From Proteiniclasticum sp043951855 (lineage in GTDB: Bacteria; Bacillota; Clostridia; Clostridiales; Clostridiaceae), in NCBI RefSeq assembly GCF_043951855.1, contig NZ_JBINJW010000008.1, forward strand, positions 57,445 through 121,444: a DNA stretch of 64,000 bases, written 5' to 3'. Under the pieces are notes generated by a model, which saw only the letters and a list, made by a program, of their open reading frames with translations, had not been told where the DNA came from and did no database searches. Within the stretch, counting starts at the first letter, position 1. Each line of letters starts with the position of its first letter. A program made the translations under genes and the position numbers. Shown in pieces: positions 51,874-60,178 of this stretch.

Positions 51874-53223
51874 TTATCCGATGATTTTATCCAGAAGCCC
51901 TGTTGTGGACAGAAGGATAATAAACACGAGTACTGGTACAACAAACTTGATCAGTACAGTCCAAAGCTTTTCAGTTCTGAACGCACTACCCATCTTGATT
52001 TCCTTGACTGCATTAGGCACGCCCCAGACGTATCCGATAAACAGAGCACCAAGGAGACCGCCAGCAGGTAGCAGATAATAGGATGTGAATACATCAAGGA
52101 AGTCGAATATTCCATAGGAATTTCCGTCAATCCAAGGAATCAGGAAGTCACTCCATGCTCCCATGGATAGGGATGCGCCGATTCCGATGACAAACATCAG
52201 TGTTGTAAAGAAGATGGTGGAAGCCTTTCTGCTCCATTTGAACTGGTCAATACCGAATGCAACTGTAACTTCCATCAGTGAGATGGAGGATGAAAGAGCT
52301 GCAAAGAACACCAGCAGGAAGAACAGTCCGGAGAAGAGCATACCCAGAGGCATTTCTTCGAATACTGCAGGAAGTGTGATGAACATCAGTCCAGGTCCTT
52401 CGCCGGGTTCGAATCCGAATGCGAATACCGCTGGAAGAAGGGCGAATCCTGCAAGGATCGCAACCAGTGAATCCAGTGATGGGATAAGGAAAGCATCTTT
52501 TTCAAGATCTTCGTCTTTACTCAGGTAGCTGCCATAGGTGACCATGATTCCCATACCAAGACTCAGTGAGAAGAATACCTGACCAAGAGCGGCAATAACC
52601 ACTTTCAGTGTGATTTCTGAGAAATCCGGCATGATGAAATATCTGATTCCCTCCATCGCACCATCCAGTGTAACGGATCTCAGCACGGTGATGACCAGAA
52701 GCACGAAGAGTGCAGGCATAAGCAGTTTTGCTGCTTTTTCAATACCACCGGAAATACCACGGATTACGATAATCGCTGTAAGTCCCATGAAAATAAGATG
52801 ATAGATGATAGGCTCAACAGGTGATGAGATGAAGTTAGAGAAATAACCTGACTTATCCGCTCCGATACCTGTAAAGGAAGCAACGATATACTTCAGTACC
52901 CATCCACCTACAACAGAGTAGTAGGAAAGAATCAGGAATCCGGCTAAGACACCAAATCCACCGACAAATCCCCAGCCCTTCTTGATCTTGTTGTAAGATC
53001 CGTAGGCGTCGGAATTCGCATGTCTACCAATTGTCATTTCCGCAAGCATCAGTGTAAAACCTAATAAAACAATAAGTACGATATAAACTAATACGAATGC
53101 GCCTCCACCGTTTTCACCGGCAAGGTACGGAAATTTCCATAAATTTCCAAGTCCAACTGCAGAACCGACTGCAGCCATGAGGAAGCCGAATCTTGACGAC
53201 CATGTACCTCTGTTTTGTTCCAT
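51874..53223 (-). CDS. Sodium:neurotransmitter symporter (NSS) family transporter
   Basis: 449 residues, 11 or 12 transmembrane helices. Na+-coupled amino-acid uptake of the LeuT type. The first helix with the unwound ion/substrate site is clear (AAVGSAVGLGNLWKFPYLAGENGGGAF split around residues 17-43). Conserved GGWVLKY and the FFSLSLGMGIMVTYGSYL helix 6 region are present. The amino acid carried (often Trp, Tyr or Leu) is not predictable. It has its own promoter (53320-53349). Confidence 0.92.
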   Translation of the reverse strand: MEQNRGTWSSRFGFLMAAVGSAVGLGNLWKFPYLAGENGGGAFVLVYIVLIVLLGFTLMLAEMTIGRHANSDAYGSYNKIKKGWGFVGGFGVLAGFLILSYYSVVGGWVLKYIVASFTGIGADKSGYFSNFISSPVEPIIYHLIFMGLTAIIVIRGISGGIEKAAKLLMPALFVLLVITVLRSVTLDGAMEGIRYFIMPDFSEITLKVVIAALGQVFFSLSLGMGIMVTYGSYLSKDEDLEKDAFLIPSLDSLVAILAGFALLPAVFAFGFEPGEGPGLMFITLPAVFEEMPLGMLFSGLFFLLVFFAALSSSISLMEVTVAFGIDQFKWSRKASTIFFTTLMFVIGIGASLSMGAWSDFLIPWIDGNSYGIFDFLDVFTSYYLLPAGGLLGALFIGYVWGVPNAVKEIKMGSAFRTEKLWTVLIKFVVPVLVFIILLSTTGLLDKIIG

Positions 53224-53319
53224 AATAAATCCCCCTTTTTTTCTTCAGAGATTGTGAACTCTTAGATTATATATCAATACAATGCCACGATTTCAGCAAT
53301 CCTGAAAATTACATGTTTT

Positions 53320-53349
53320 ATTATAATCTTATTATGAAATCAATATCAA
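53320..53349 (-). promoter_or_regulatory. Promoter candidate of the NSS transporter gene
   Basis: On the - strand: TTGATA (53344-53349), 18-nt spacer, TATAAT (53320-53325). The leader is about 90 nt. The rest of the 53224-53550 gap holds AT-rich DNA and the pap terminator; no gene is seen. Confidence 0.6.
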
Positions 53350-53442
53350 CCGAATTCATAAATTCACAATTACATTTCTCATATTCATAAATATTCTTAA
53401 AATGTCATGCGGATTTATTACTGAAACTAAGAAATCATTATG

Positions 53443-53480
53443 AAAAAAAGACACTTGAAAAGGTTTCCAAATGTCTTTTT
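53443..53480 (-). terminator. Terminator of the PPK2 gene
   Basis: A 12-bp stem with one mismatch (53446-53457 with 53468-53479), followed on the - strand by a T-run. Confidence 0.7.
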
Positions 53481-53550
53481 TGCAGAATATACTCATTATT
53501 TTATCTTTTTGATGAGAAATAATCCTTTCTATTAACGGATTGTTTGTTAA

Positions 53551-55005
53551 CTACTTATCAAGGAACGCTTTATAGCAGGTATCAAGTATCGTTTCCAGTG
53601 CTTTTATCCTTGCATACTTTTTGCTGTTGCCGTTGATCACATGCCATGGCGCGTTTTCGGTGGAGGTTTTATCCAGCATATCATTGATGGCCTCCTGATA
53701 GAGATCCCACTTTTCACGGTTACGCCAGTCTTCCTCTGTGATCTTCCAGACTTTATCCTCATCTTCCTGTCTGGATTCGAATCTCTCCAGCTGTTCTTCC
53801 TTGGAAATATGGATAAAGAACTTGATGATGATGGCACCGAAATTGGAGAGGGATTTTTCGAAGTCATTGATCTCATCATAGGCTCTTTTCACATCCTCAT
53901 TGGCTGCAAATCCCTCCACCCTTTCCACCATCACTCTTCCGTACCAGGAACGATCATAGATGCTTATGTGACCGGTTTTAGGCACGTTGTTCCAGAAACG
54001 CCAGAGATAGTGATGCTTGAATTCAATATCAGACGGAGCCGCTGTGGTGTTGATTTCATATCCAGTCGGATCCAGCTGCTGCACCACCCTTTTGATGTTT
54101 CCGCCTTTTCCTGCCGCATCCCATCCTTCATAGACAAGAATCAGGGGAATTTTCTTTTCATAAAGCGTATACTGCACATCTCTCATTTCCTTCTGCAGTT
54201 TTATGAGACGATCCCTGTACTCGTCTTTATCAATCTCATCCTTCCCCTCATACTTCTCCAGTATATTCGGGAATTTGCCGTTGAAAAAGCCATCATTATC
54301 CGGTTTATCTTTTTCCGCTTTCTTCTTTTCTTCCTTTACTCGCTGCTCCAGTCTTTCAACTACGATTTCCAGCACTTCGATGACAGATTTGTACCGGTTC
54401 TCGTATTCAACTCTGATCCAGGACTTTTTATCTTCCTCAAGGATTTCTTCCATTTCCTTCTTGTATTCTTCATCGTTGTCTCGATCATATTCCTGTGCCT
54501 TCCACATGGTTCTAGGATTGTCATACATTCTCATGATATGTTCTTTCTGAAGATCCTTATCGATTTCGATATAGAACTTCAGTAGTTCAGTCCCGTTATC
54601 CACCATGGTCTTTTCAAAGTTTCTGATTTCTTCCAGCAGAATCTTATTTCCGTTATAACGGTCGTTTTTCACCGTTCCATTCTTCATGGCGATATAAAGA
54701 GAATACCAGCTTCTATAGAATATTGTCACTGCGGTATTGCTGGGTGTATTTTTGAAATACTGCCATAGAAAAGGTTTTCTCAGTTCGCTTTCAGTTGGTG
54801 AATGGGTCGCATAGAACTTTGTGTAACGAGGATCCAGAGCAATGAGCAGTTCGTTGGATAATCTTCCTTTACCGGCGGCATGGACGCCTTCGAATACAAT
54901 CATTACCGGAACTTTATAATCTTTCAGCACCCTCTGCAGATATCCTAATTTTGTGGAGAGCTTGTCTTTGTCTTTTTCGTATTTTTTCTTCAGGTTTTCT
55001 TCCAC
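53551..55005 (-). CDS. pap: Two-domain PPK2 family, polyphosphate:AMP phosphotransferase type
   Basis: 484 residues, two PPK2 domains in tandem (class II). It moves phosphate from polyphosphate to AMP, giving ADP. The C-terminal domain is intact: P-loop EGWDAAGKGG near residue 300 and YDRSWYGRV. The N-terminal domain keeps EGVHAAGKGR (39-48), but its second motif reads FYRSWYSLY, lacking the Asp, so it is probably structural. The start is GTG at 55005, with AGGAGG 6 nt upstream; an ATG at 55020 overlaps that site. Single gene with its own terminator, 1.8 kb from ppx. Confidence 0.9.
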   Translation of the reverse strand: MEENLKKKYEKDKDKLSTKLGYLQRVLKDYKVPVMIVFEGVHAAGKGRLSNELLIALDPRYTKFYATHSPTESELRKPFLWQYFKNTPSNTAVTIFYRSWYSLYIAMKNGTVKNDRYNGNKILLEEIRNFEKTMVDNGTELLKFYIEIDKDLQKEHIMRMYDNPRTMWKAQEYDRDNDEEYKKEMEEILEEDKKSWIRVEYENRYKSVIEVLEIVVERLEQRVKEEKKKAEKDKPDNDGFFNGKFPNILEKYEGKDEIDKDEYRDRLIKLQKEMRDVQYTLYEKKIPLILVYEGWDAAGKGGNIKRVVQQLDPTGYEINTTAAPSDIEFKHHYLWRFWNNVPKTGHISIYDRSWYGRVMVERVEGFAANEDVKRAYDEINDFEKSLSNFGAIIIKFFIHISKEEQLERFESRQEDEDKVWKITEEDWRNREKWDLYQEAINDMLDKTSTENAPWHVINGNSKKYARIKALETILDTCYKAFLDK

Positions 55006-55091
55006 GTTGCACCTCCTCATCTTTATAATATCATTTTACCATAATCTGACTTTTTTCACATTTTCATTTTGAATCGGATTGAAACATGATA

Positions 55092-55097
55092 TATTAA
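55092..55097 (+). promoter_or_regulatory. Promoter candidate of elaA
   Basis: TTGAAT (55069-55074), 17-nt spacer containing TG, and TATTAA (55092-55097). Confidence 0.4.
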
Positions 55098-55134
55098 TAA
55101 AAAAGATGACATAGATGAATTGCGGAGGTATAGT

Positions 55135-55584
55135 ATGAAAGTTGTAATCAGAACATTTGATGAACTAAGTGTCAAAGAGCTCTATGATATCATTCAGCTT
55201 CGAGTGGAGGTGTTTATTCTCGAACAGACCTGTCTCTATCAGGATCTGGATGGAAATGATGACAAAGCCTATCATGTGCAGATTCTTGAAGGCGATGAAC
55301 TCGCCGCCTATGCACGAGTGTTTAAAAGCGGCATTAAGTATCCTGTGGCATCCATCGGACGAGTCATCACAAGTCCGAAATACAGAGGAAAAGGATATGG
55401 GGATATCCTGATGAAGGAATCCATAAAATGCGCGGAAGAACTGGGTGAACATCACATCATGCTTTCTTCTCAGAGCTATGCACAGGACTTTTACGCGAAG
55501 CACGGCTTCAGAAGGACCAGTCGAGAATCTTATCTGGAAGATGACATTCCCCACGTGGAAATGGAATATAGAAGAGGTGAATAA
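55135..55584 (+). CDS. elaA: ElaA-type GNAT acetyltransferase
   Basis: 149 residues. GNAT fold with the ElaA hallmark LYDIIQLRVEVFILEQTCLYQDLDGND and the acetyl-CoA loop YRGKGYG. The natural substrate of ElaA is unknown. CGGAGG lies about 8 nt before ATG 55135; a TTG 15 nt earlier is part of the leader. It is 2 nt ahead of the deaminase gene, so the two form an operon. Confidence 0.88.
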   Translation: MKVVIRTFDELSVKELYDIIQLRVEVFILEQTCLYQDLDGNDDKAYHVQILEGDELAAYARVFKSGIKYPVASIGRVITSPKYRGKGYGDILMKESIKCAEELGEHHIMLSSQSYAQDFYAKHGFRRTSRESYLEDDIPHVEMEYRRGE

Positions 55585-55586
55585 TC

Positions 55587-56090
55587 ATGAGCGAAAAAAG
55601 TTATGAGATTGTAAAGAGCACCAAGCCCAAAAGAACACGCCAGCCCTGGAACGAATACTTCATGAGTATCGCAAGAGTGCTTGCGGAACGATCTTCCTGT
55701 GACCGTGCGTATGTGGGAGCCGTCATCGTGAATCAGGACAACCGGATCATTGCCACGGGATATAATGGCAGTGTGGGCAGCAAAACGCCGCAGTGTGACG
55801 ATATCGGCCATGTCATGAGAGATGGACACTGCATCGCAACGCTACACGCTGAGATCAACTGCATCGCCTATTGCGCGAGAGAAGGAATCTCTCTCAAGAA
55901 TTCCAAAATCTATGTGACGCACTTTCCCTGTCTCAACTGCACAAAAGCGCTTATTCAGTCCGGAATCACAAAAGTATATTATATGGATGATTACAGAGTG
56001 GATGATTACGCACTGGAGCTTTTGAATATGAATCATATTGAAACCGTGAAGCTGACCATAAGTGATGAGGAAAATCAGCTGATTCTCTAG
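55587..56090 (+). CDS. dCMP/cytidine deaminase-like protein (ComEB-like)
   Basis: 167 residues. Zinc deaminase fold with HAE (87-89) and PCLNC (Cys115, Cys118) forming the catalytic zinc site. Extra Cys/His residues between 70 and 82 (QCDDIGHVMRDGHC) match the second zinc site of dCMP deaminases. It probably supplies dUMP for thymidylate synthesis. It follows elaA and ends at a strong terminator. Confidence 0.88.
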   Translation: MSEKSYEIVKSTKPKRTRQPWNEYFMSIARVLAERSSCDRAYVGAVIVNQDNRIIATGYNGSVGSKTPQCDDIGHVMRDGHCIATLHAEINCIAYCAREGISLKNSKIYVTHFPCLNCTKALIQSGITKVYYMDDYRVDDYALELLNMNHIETVKLTISDEENQLIL

Positions 56091-56101
56091 TCTCAGATGG
56101 A

Positions 56102-56149
56102 AAAACCCCAGACAATCGCTCCATAGAAGGAGCAGCTGTCTGGGGTTTC
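56102..56149. terminator. Bidirectional terminator between the deaminase and the 53-residue gene
   Basis: A long stem (AAACCCCAGACA... with ...TGTCTGGGGTTT, small internal bulge, inner GCTCC/GGAGC) with A and T flanks on each side. Confidence 0.85.
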
Positions 56150-56152
56150 TTT

Positions 56153-56314
56153 CTATTTATCAAAAACTCCGCCTGTCTTTTTGTTCTTGATGCTTCTTCT
56201 CGCTTGTCCCTGAACTTTTTCAGGCCTCTGCTTGGTGGTGTTTTTATTTCCATTGCTTTTCTTTTCTTCAATGAGTTCTTTCATTCTTTGCATATTTTCT
56301 GGTGTTAATGCCAT
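56153..56314 (-). CDS. Small basic protein, 53 residues
   Basis: 53 residues beginning MALTPENMQRMKELIEEKK and ending KNKKTGGVFDK, with a Lys/Arg/Asn/Gln-rich middle. GAGGT lies about 5-6 nt before ATG 56314 and a terminator follows the stop within 4 nt, so gene boundaries are clean. I recall similar short clostridial proteins with a KKTGG/GG-x-FDK ending, but no function is known to me. The basic composition suggests nucleic-acid or ribosome contact; that is inference. Confidence 0.65.
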   Translation of the reverse strand: MALTPENMQRMKELIEEKKSNGNKNTTKQRPEKVQGQARRSIKNKKTGGVFDK

Positions 56315-56433
56315 TTTATACCTCTATCTTTCTTCCTCTGTTTTCAATAACTTTATAAGTATATAGAATAACAGAAAAAAATGCCAGCTTTATTTTCATG
56401 ATCGGAAACCATGCATTTCAGATCATAGTATCT

Positions 56434-57561
56434 TTACGATTCCTTCTTCTCTTTCTTCACAACATCCATCTGATGCCTCAGTTCTTTTTTCATCATTTCC
56501 ATCACTTCACTGTTTTCCAGCTGCTTGTTCTGATACTCTGATGTGGCGACCTTGATCATCACATTGATGTATGCATAAGCCAGTGCCGTGGTGATCAGGG
56601 CAGCAGTGCTCCCTGAAATGATGCCACCGACGAGTGTACCCGCGCCAGGAACCAGTTTCAGCAGATTGGAAACCAGCGTTCTACCTGTAAACACAGCGCC
56701 TGATACCCCTGCTGCAGAAGACACGATGGATGTGATCATCCCTTTATTCACAGAGATGCCGAATATGCTTGTGATTTTCGCGATCATGGCAATCTGACTG
56801 GAAGCGAGTATCGGTGCATCGGCAAATGGCACTGGAGTAAAGCCCACCATGAAAGTTTCCGTGATGAATCCCTTCGCCCATTTCTTAGCGTATGCCGCCT
56901 TTTTCATCACATCCACTTTCTGGGCGTTGATAAAAGCCTGTTCTGCACTCTCTGGAAGCAGCGTAAATGTCACATTGACCAGCTCCTCCAGCCCGAAGGA
57001 AGGTATATGATGTCCGCTGATCACATAAGGTTTGGCTATGACAGAAACCAGTCCTTTCAGGTTCAGCCTTAATGAGCGGATATACTCTGACAATTCCCTT
57101 GTGTTTTCATCCTGAATACTCTGAGTCAGAACCACCACCACAGGCAGAACTTCTGAAAGTTCTCGGATGAACCCTTCTTCAAAAGATTCCAGCCTGCTGC
57201 TGCCGGCATTGAGACAGTACCAGACAACATGAATCTTATCTTTCTCTTCTCCATACTGATTCAGTCTTCTTATTTCATCGAAAACTTCTTTTCTTACCTG
57301 CGCCTGCACAGACGGATTCAATTCCAGACCCTTGGTGTCATAGAGCGTTATGGGCACACCTTCTTTTGTGATTTTCTCCAGGTGCTTTGTCACAGGTTTT
57401 CCCGTTCCAGTGGCTGCCAGATTCTCACGGAAGATATGATTGATCAGCGTGCTCTTGCCTACGCCAGTCTTCCCTGCCAGCATGATGTTGATGGGATTCA
57501 TTTTCTTCACTTCTTCTTCTGTAAGCTGCACGATATCTTTTACAACATTAATTACATCCAA
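56434..57561 (-). CDS. DUF697/YcjF-like GTPase with membrane region
   Basis: 375 residues. N-terminal Era-like G domain: G1 GKTGVGKST (30-38), threonine in the switch region, G3 DTKG (75-78). The G4 position reads VVVLTQS, without the usual NKxD. The C-terminal half has hydrophobic, glycine-rich segments (about 235-345) of the DUF697 type and a charged tail. Related proteins are membrane-associated with unknown tasks. Start ATG 57561 with a GGAGG about 6-7 nt upstream. Single gene. Confidence 0.78.
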   Translation of the reverse strand: MDVINVVKDIVQLTEEEVKKMNPINIMLAGKTGVGKSTLINHIFRENLAATGTGKPVTKHLEKITKEGVPITLYDTKGLELNPSVQAQVRKEVFDEIRRLNQYGEEKDKIHVVWYCLNAGSSRLESFEEGFIRELSEVLPVVVVLTQSIQDENTRELSEYIRSLRLNLKGLVSVIAKPYVISGHHIPSFGLEELVNVTFTLLPESAEQAFINAQKVDVMKKAAYAKKWAKGFITETFMVGFTPVPFADAPILASSQIAMIAKITSIFGISVNKGMITSIVSSAAGVSGAVFTGRTLVSNLLKLVPGAGTLVGGIISGSTAALITTALAYAYINVMIKVATSEYQNKQLENSEVMEMMKKELRHQMDVVKKEKKES

Positions 57562-57653
57562 TGAATTTTCCTCCTTAGGACTCTATAAATTCAGAATTTA
57601 TTCTGTCTTAAAGATATCAGAAACAGATTAATATATCGTTAATTTTTCACAGC

Positions 57654-57689
57654 AATGAAAAATCCGAACCTTGGTTTCAGGTTCGGATT
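57654..57689 (-). terminator. Terminator of the CwlO-like gene
   Basis: An 11-bp perfect stem (57661-57671 with 57679-57689), followed on the - strand by TTTTTC. Confidence 0.85.
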
Positions 57690-57714
57690 ACTCGTCTCTT
57701 TTCATCTGTTTACT

Positions 57715-59115
57715 TTAGTTTAGTACTCTTCTTGCAGTTATGAAATTATGGTATCTCATGGTTGAGATCTCAACTGATTTACCAGGTCTTGGTGAATGAA
57801 TCATGTTACCTCCACCGATGTAGATTCCAACATGAGAGACTCCACTGGTACCAAAGAATACCAGATCGCCCGCCTGAAGGTTCGAATAGGATACCTTTGT
57901 GCCATAGGACGCCTGTGAACGTGATACTCTAGGCAGGTTTACACCAAAGTGCTTGTAGACATATTGTGTGAATCCTGAACAGTCAAAACCGGAAGGTGTG
58001 GTTCCACCCCATACATATGGTGTTCCTAAAAACCTGTATGCATAATCCAGAACAGCTTGTCCGGAAGCACTGCTTACAGATGGTGCTGGAGCCGGTGCCG
58101 GTGCCGGAGCAGGAGTTGGAGTTGGTGCTGGTGTAGAAACGGTCTCATTTGAATTTGATGATCCTGCACTGTTTTGAGCCTCTTCAGCAGCACGCTGCTC
58201 TTCTGCTCTCTGTGCAGCTGCAATTCTTTCCGCTTCCGCTCTTTCCGCTGCGATTCTGGCAGCTTCTCTTGCCGCTTCACGCTGTCTTAGTATGGTTTTA
58301 CCCTTTTCTATGAGGTCCACGACTTTTGCGTCGGTACTATCCGTTACGATTTTTTCTCGTACAGCTCTCAGGCTTGCTACAGCTCCTTGTATAGCAGCAT
58401 CAGTACTACTGGAATTATTGATGATGTCATCATTTTCTCCAATGAAATACATTTCCGCCATGGCCAGATTTCCAAGGATCTTCTTTTCCTCTTCTTCGTA
58501 TTCTTCGAGAAGCACTTCCGCTTCCGCTTTCTTTGTCTTCTCTTCTTCCAGGCTCTTGAGGTTATCTTCTCTTAAGGCTGCTACAGAATCTCTAGATTCG
58601 CTCAGTTCTGCTTTCTGCTTATCAAGAAGGTCTTTGATTTCCTGTATTTCATCTAGGAGCTCTCTGTCGATTTTTGCCAGTTTCACGATGGCATCAGCAC
58701 GGGATATGAAATCCGCAATACTCTCTGAATTCAAGATGGTATCGATGACACTGGTGTTTCCCTGCTTGTACATGGCTCTAAGTCTTTTACCGTATTCGGT
58801 TTCCTTCTCTGTCAGTTTCGCCTGCGTTTCACTGATTTCCGCATTCTTGATCTGAATTTCACCATCCAGACGTTCTATATTCTTGTTGTTGTCTTCAATT
58901 TTGATTGAAATATCTGTGATCTCATCGGCGATACCGGCGATTTCGGATTCGATTTCAGCCAGTTTTCCTAAGATCGTGTCGTATTCGCTCTTTACAGTGT
59001 CCAGTTCCATCTGCTGCTGATCCGTTAACGGAGTTGCTGTTACAGGGATACCTGCACCGTAAAGTAAGGATGTTGCCAGGACTGCTGCAATCATCTTTTT
59101 TCTTATACTTTTCAT
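57715..59115 (-). CDS. CwlO/PcsB-like peptidoglycan endopeptidase (NlpC/P60)
   Basis: 466 residues. Signal peptide (about 1-27, ending ...VTATP), a long coiled coil (about 30-225) as in PcsB and CwlO, an Ala/Glu/Arg-rich helix, a Pro-Ala repeat linker (about 328-348) and an NlpC/P60 domain with Cys379 in FDCSGF and a histidine in SHVGIYIG. It cuts stem peptides outside the cell; in relatives the coiled coil is held inactive until FtsEX engages it. TAGGAGG lies about 6 nt before the ATG. Divergent from a two-component system. Confidence 0.92.
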   Translation of the reverse strand: MKSIRKKMIAAVLATSLLYGAGIPVTATPLTDQQQMELDTVKSEYDTILGKLAEIESEIAGIADEITDISIKIEDNNKNIERLDGEIQIKNAEISETQAKLTEKETEYGKRLRAMYKQGNTSVIDTILNSESIADFISRADAIVKLAKIDRELLDEIQEIKDLLDKQKAELSESRDSVAALREDNLKSLEEEKTKKAEAEVLLEEYEEEEKKILGNLAMAEMYFIGENDDIINNSSSTDAAIQGAVASLRAVREKIVTDSTDAKVVDLIEKGKTILRQREAAREAARIAAERAEAERIAAAQRAEEQRAAEEAQNSAGSSNSNETVSTPAPTPTPAPAPAPAPAPSVSSASGQAVLDYAYRFLGTPYVWGGTTPSGFDCSGFTQYVYKHFGVNLPRVSRSQASYGTKVSYSNLQAGDLVFFGTSGVSHVGIYIGGGNMIHSPRPGKSVEISTMRYHNFITARRVLN

Positions 59116-59479
59116 TTCGACCTCCTAAAAGGATTTGAATATATCGTTAAATATTATTACAAAGTTATTACTGATTGAATTATAGAATTAACTTATGAAG
59201 AAGGTATAAAGGAGTTAATAGATAATTCAAGATTTGAAAAGGCTGATTTCTTTTGTAAACAAAGGCGTTCCGCTATTCTCGAATGAACAGAATTATAGAG
59301 TTAGGCTACATCAGGATTCAAGTATATATACCTGATGAAATCATGGAAATCATTCAGAAATGCGTTCACAAAAATATTACAGAATGTTTTAATCTCAAAT
59401 TCCCGAAACATTCGTTAAAGTCCTGCCAAATCTTTGCCAAGCACTGTTTTCTAGTGTTATAATCACATAAAGAAACGAG
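59116..59479. other. Divergent control region, CwlO-like gene and two-component system
   Basis: 364 nt, no gene. It contains the response-regulator promoter (59434-59463), a hairpin-forming pair CATCAGG (59309-59315) / CCTGATG (59331-59337), and at 59365-59381 a site that on the - strand reads TGTAAT-N5-TGTGAA, close to the WalR consensus TGTWAH-N5-TGTWAH. A TATAAT on the - strand (about 59177-59182) is a possible -10 for the hydrolase. Confidence 0.45.
59434..59463 (+). promoter_or_regulatory. Promoter of the two-component system
   Basis: TTGCCA (59434-59439), 18-nt spacer ending TG-T, TATAAT (59458-59463): extended -10. Transcription should begin near 59470, leaving a leader of 10 to 20 nt. 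Confidence 0.7.
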
Positions 59480-60178
59480 GTGATTTTTATCAATAAAATA
59501 TTAATTATAGAAGACGAACCATCCGTACTGGAAGCCATATCAGCTTATCTTGCAAAAGAAGGTTATGAAGTGTATACCGCTGAACGCGGCTATAAAGGAC
59601 TGGAGTATGCAGAAGAGATTGATTTCGATCTGATCATTCTGGACTTGATGCTTCCGGACATATCCGGAGAGGAAGTCTGCAAGAGAATACGATCCAAATC
59701 CAATACCTACATTTTCATGCTCACCGCAAAGTCCAGCCTGGAAGAGCGAATCAGAGGCCTTGATCTTGGTGCGGATGAATACCTTGTTAAGCCGTTCTCG
59801 CCAAGAGAAATTGTAGCTAGAGTCAATGCGTTGTTCAGGAGGATCAAAGATGACAGCGGAAGCGGTAATGTCATTTCATTTAATAACGGGGAGTTGATAA
59901 TCGATCACGATAAAAGAGAAGTCAGACTCAAAAATGAAGAAGTGGCTTTGACCCCTATTGAATTTGACATTTTAAGTATCTTATCCTCCAACCCGGGAAT
60001 CGTGCTCACAAGAGAAACCCTCATAGACAGAGTTCTAGGACCGGATTTTGAAGGCGTGGATCGTACCATTGATGTGCATATCAAGAATATCCGTAAGAAG
60101 ATCGAAGAAGATACGAAAAACCCTTCTTATATCGTCACAGTGTTCAAGCTGGGTTATAAGTTTGGTGGTGGACAGTAA
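59480..60178 (+). CDS. OmpR/PhoB-family response regulator
   Basis: 232 residues as called. Receiver domain with acidic pair Glu11-Asp12, phosphorylated Asp55 (LILDLMLPD), Thr82 and Lys104; C-terminal winged-helix DNA-binding domain (about 135-230). The start is odd. GTG at 59480 lies inside the GAGGTG ribosome site, and the family-typical N-terminus (x-NKILIIEDE) begins at an ATC at 59489, 6 nt after that site. Real initiation is therefore probably at ATC, giving a protein 3 residues shorter. The kinase gene follows directly. Confidence 0.9.
   Translation: MIFINKILIIEDEPSVLEAISAYLAKEGYEVYTAERGYKGLEYAEEIDFDLIILDLMLPDISGEEVCKRIRSKSNTYIFMLTAKSSLEERIRGLDLGADEYLVKPFSPREIVARVNALFRRIKDDSGSGNVISFNNGELIIDHDKREVRLKNEEVALTPIEFDILSILSSNPGIVLTRETLIDRVLGPDFEGVDRTIDVHIKNIRKKIEEDTKNPSYIVTVFKLGYKFGGGQ

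Noticed and set aside
53641..54585. Long + strand open frame of 314 codons opposite the PPK2 gene
   Set aside because: It is antisense to a well-supported gene, lacks a ribosome site and reads as low-complexity hydrophobic/His-rich sequence typical of a shadow frame.
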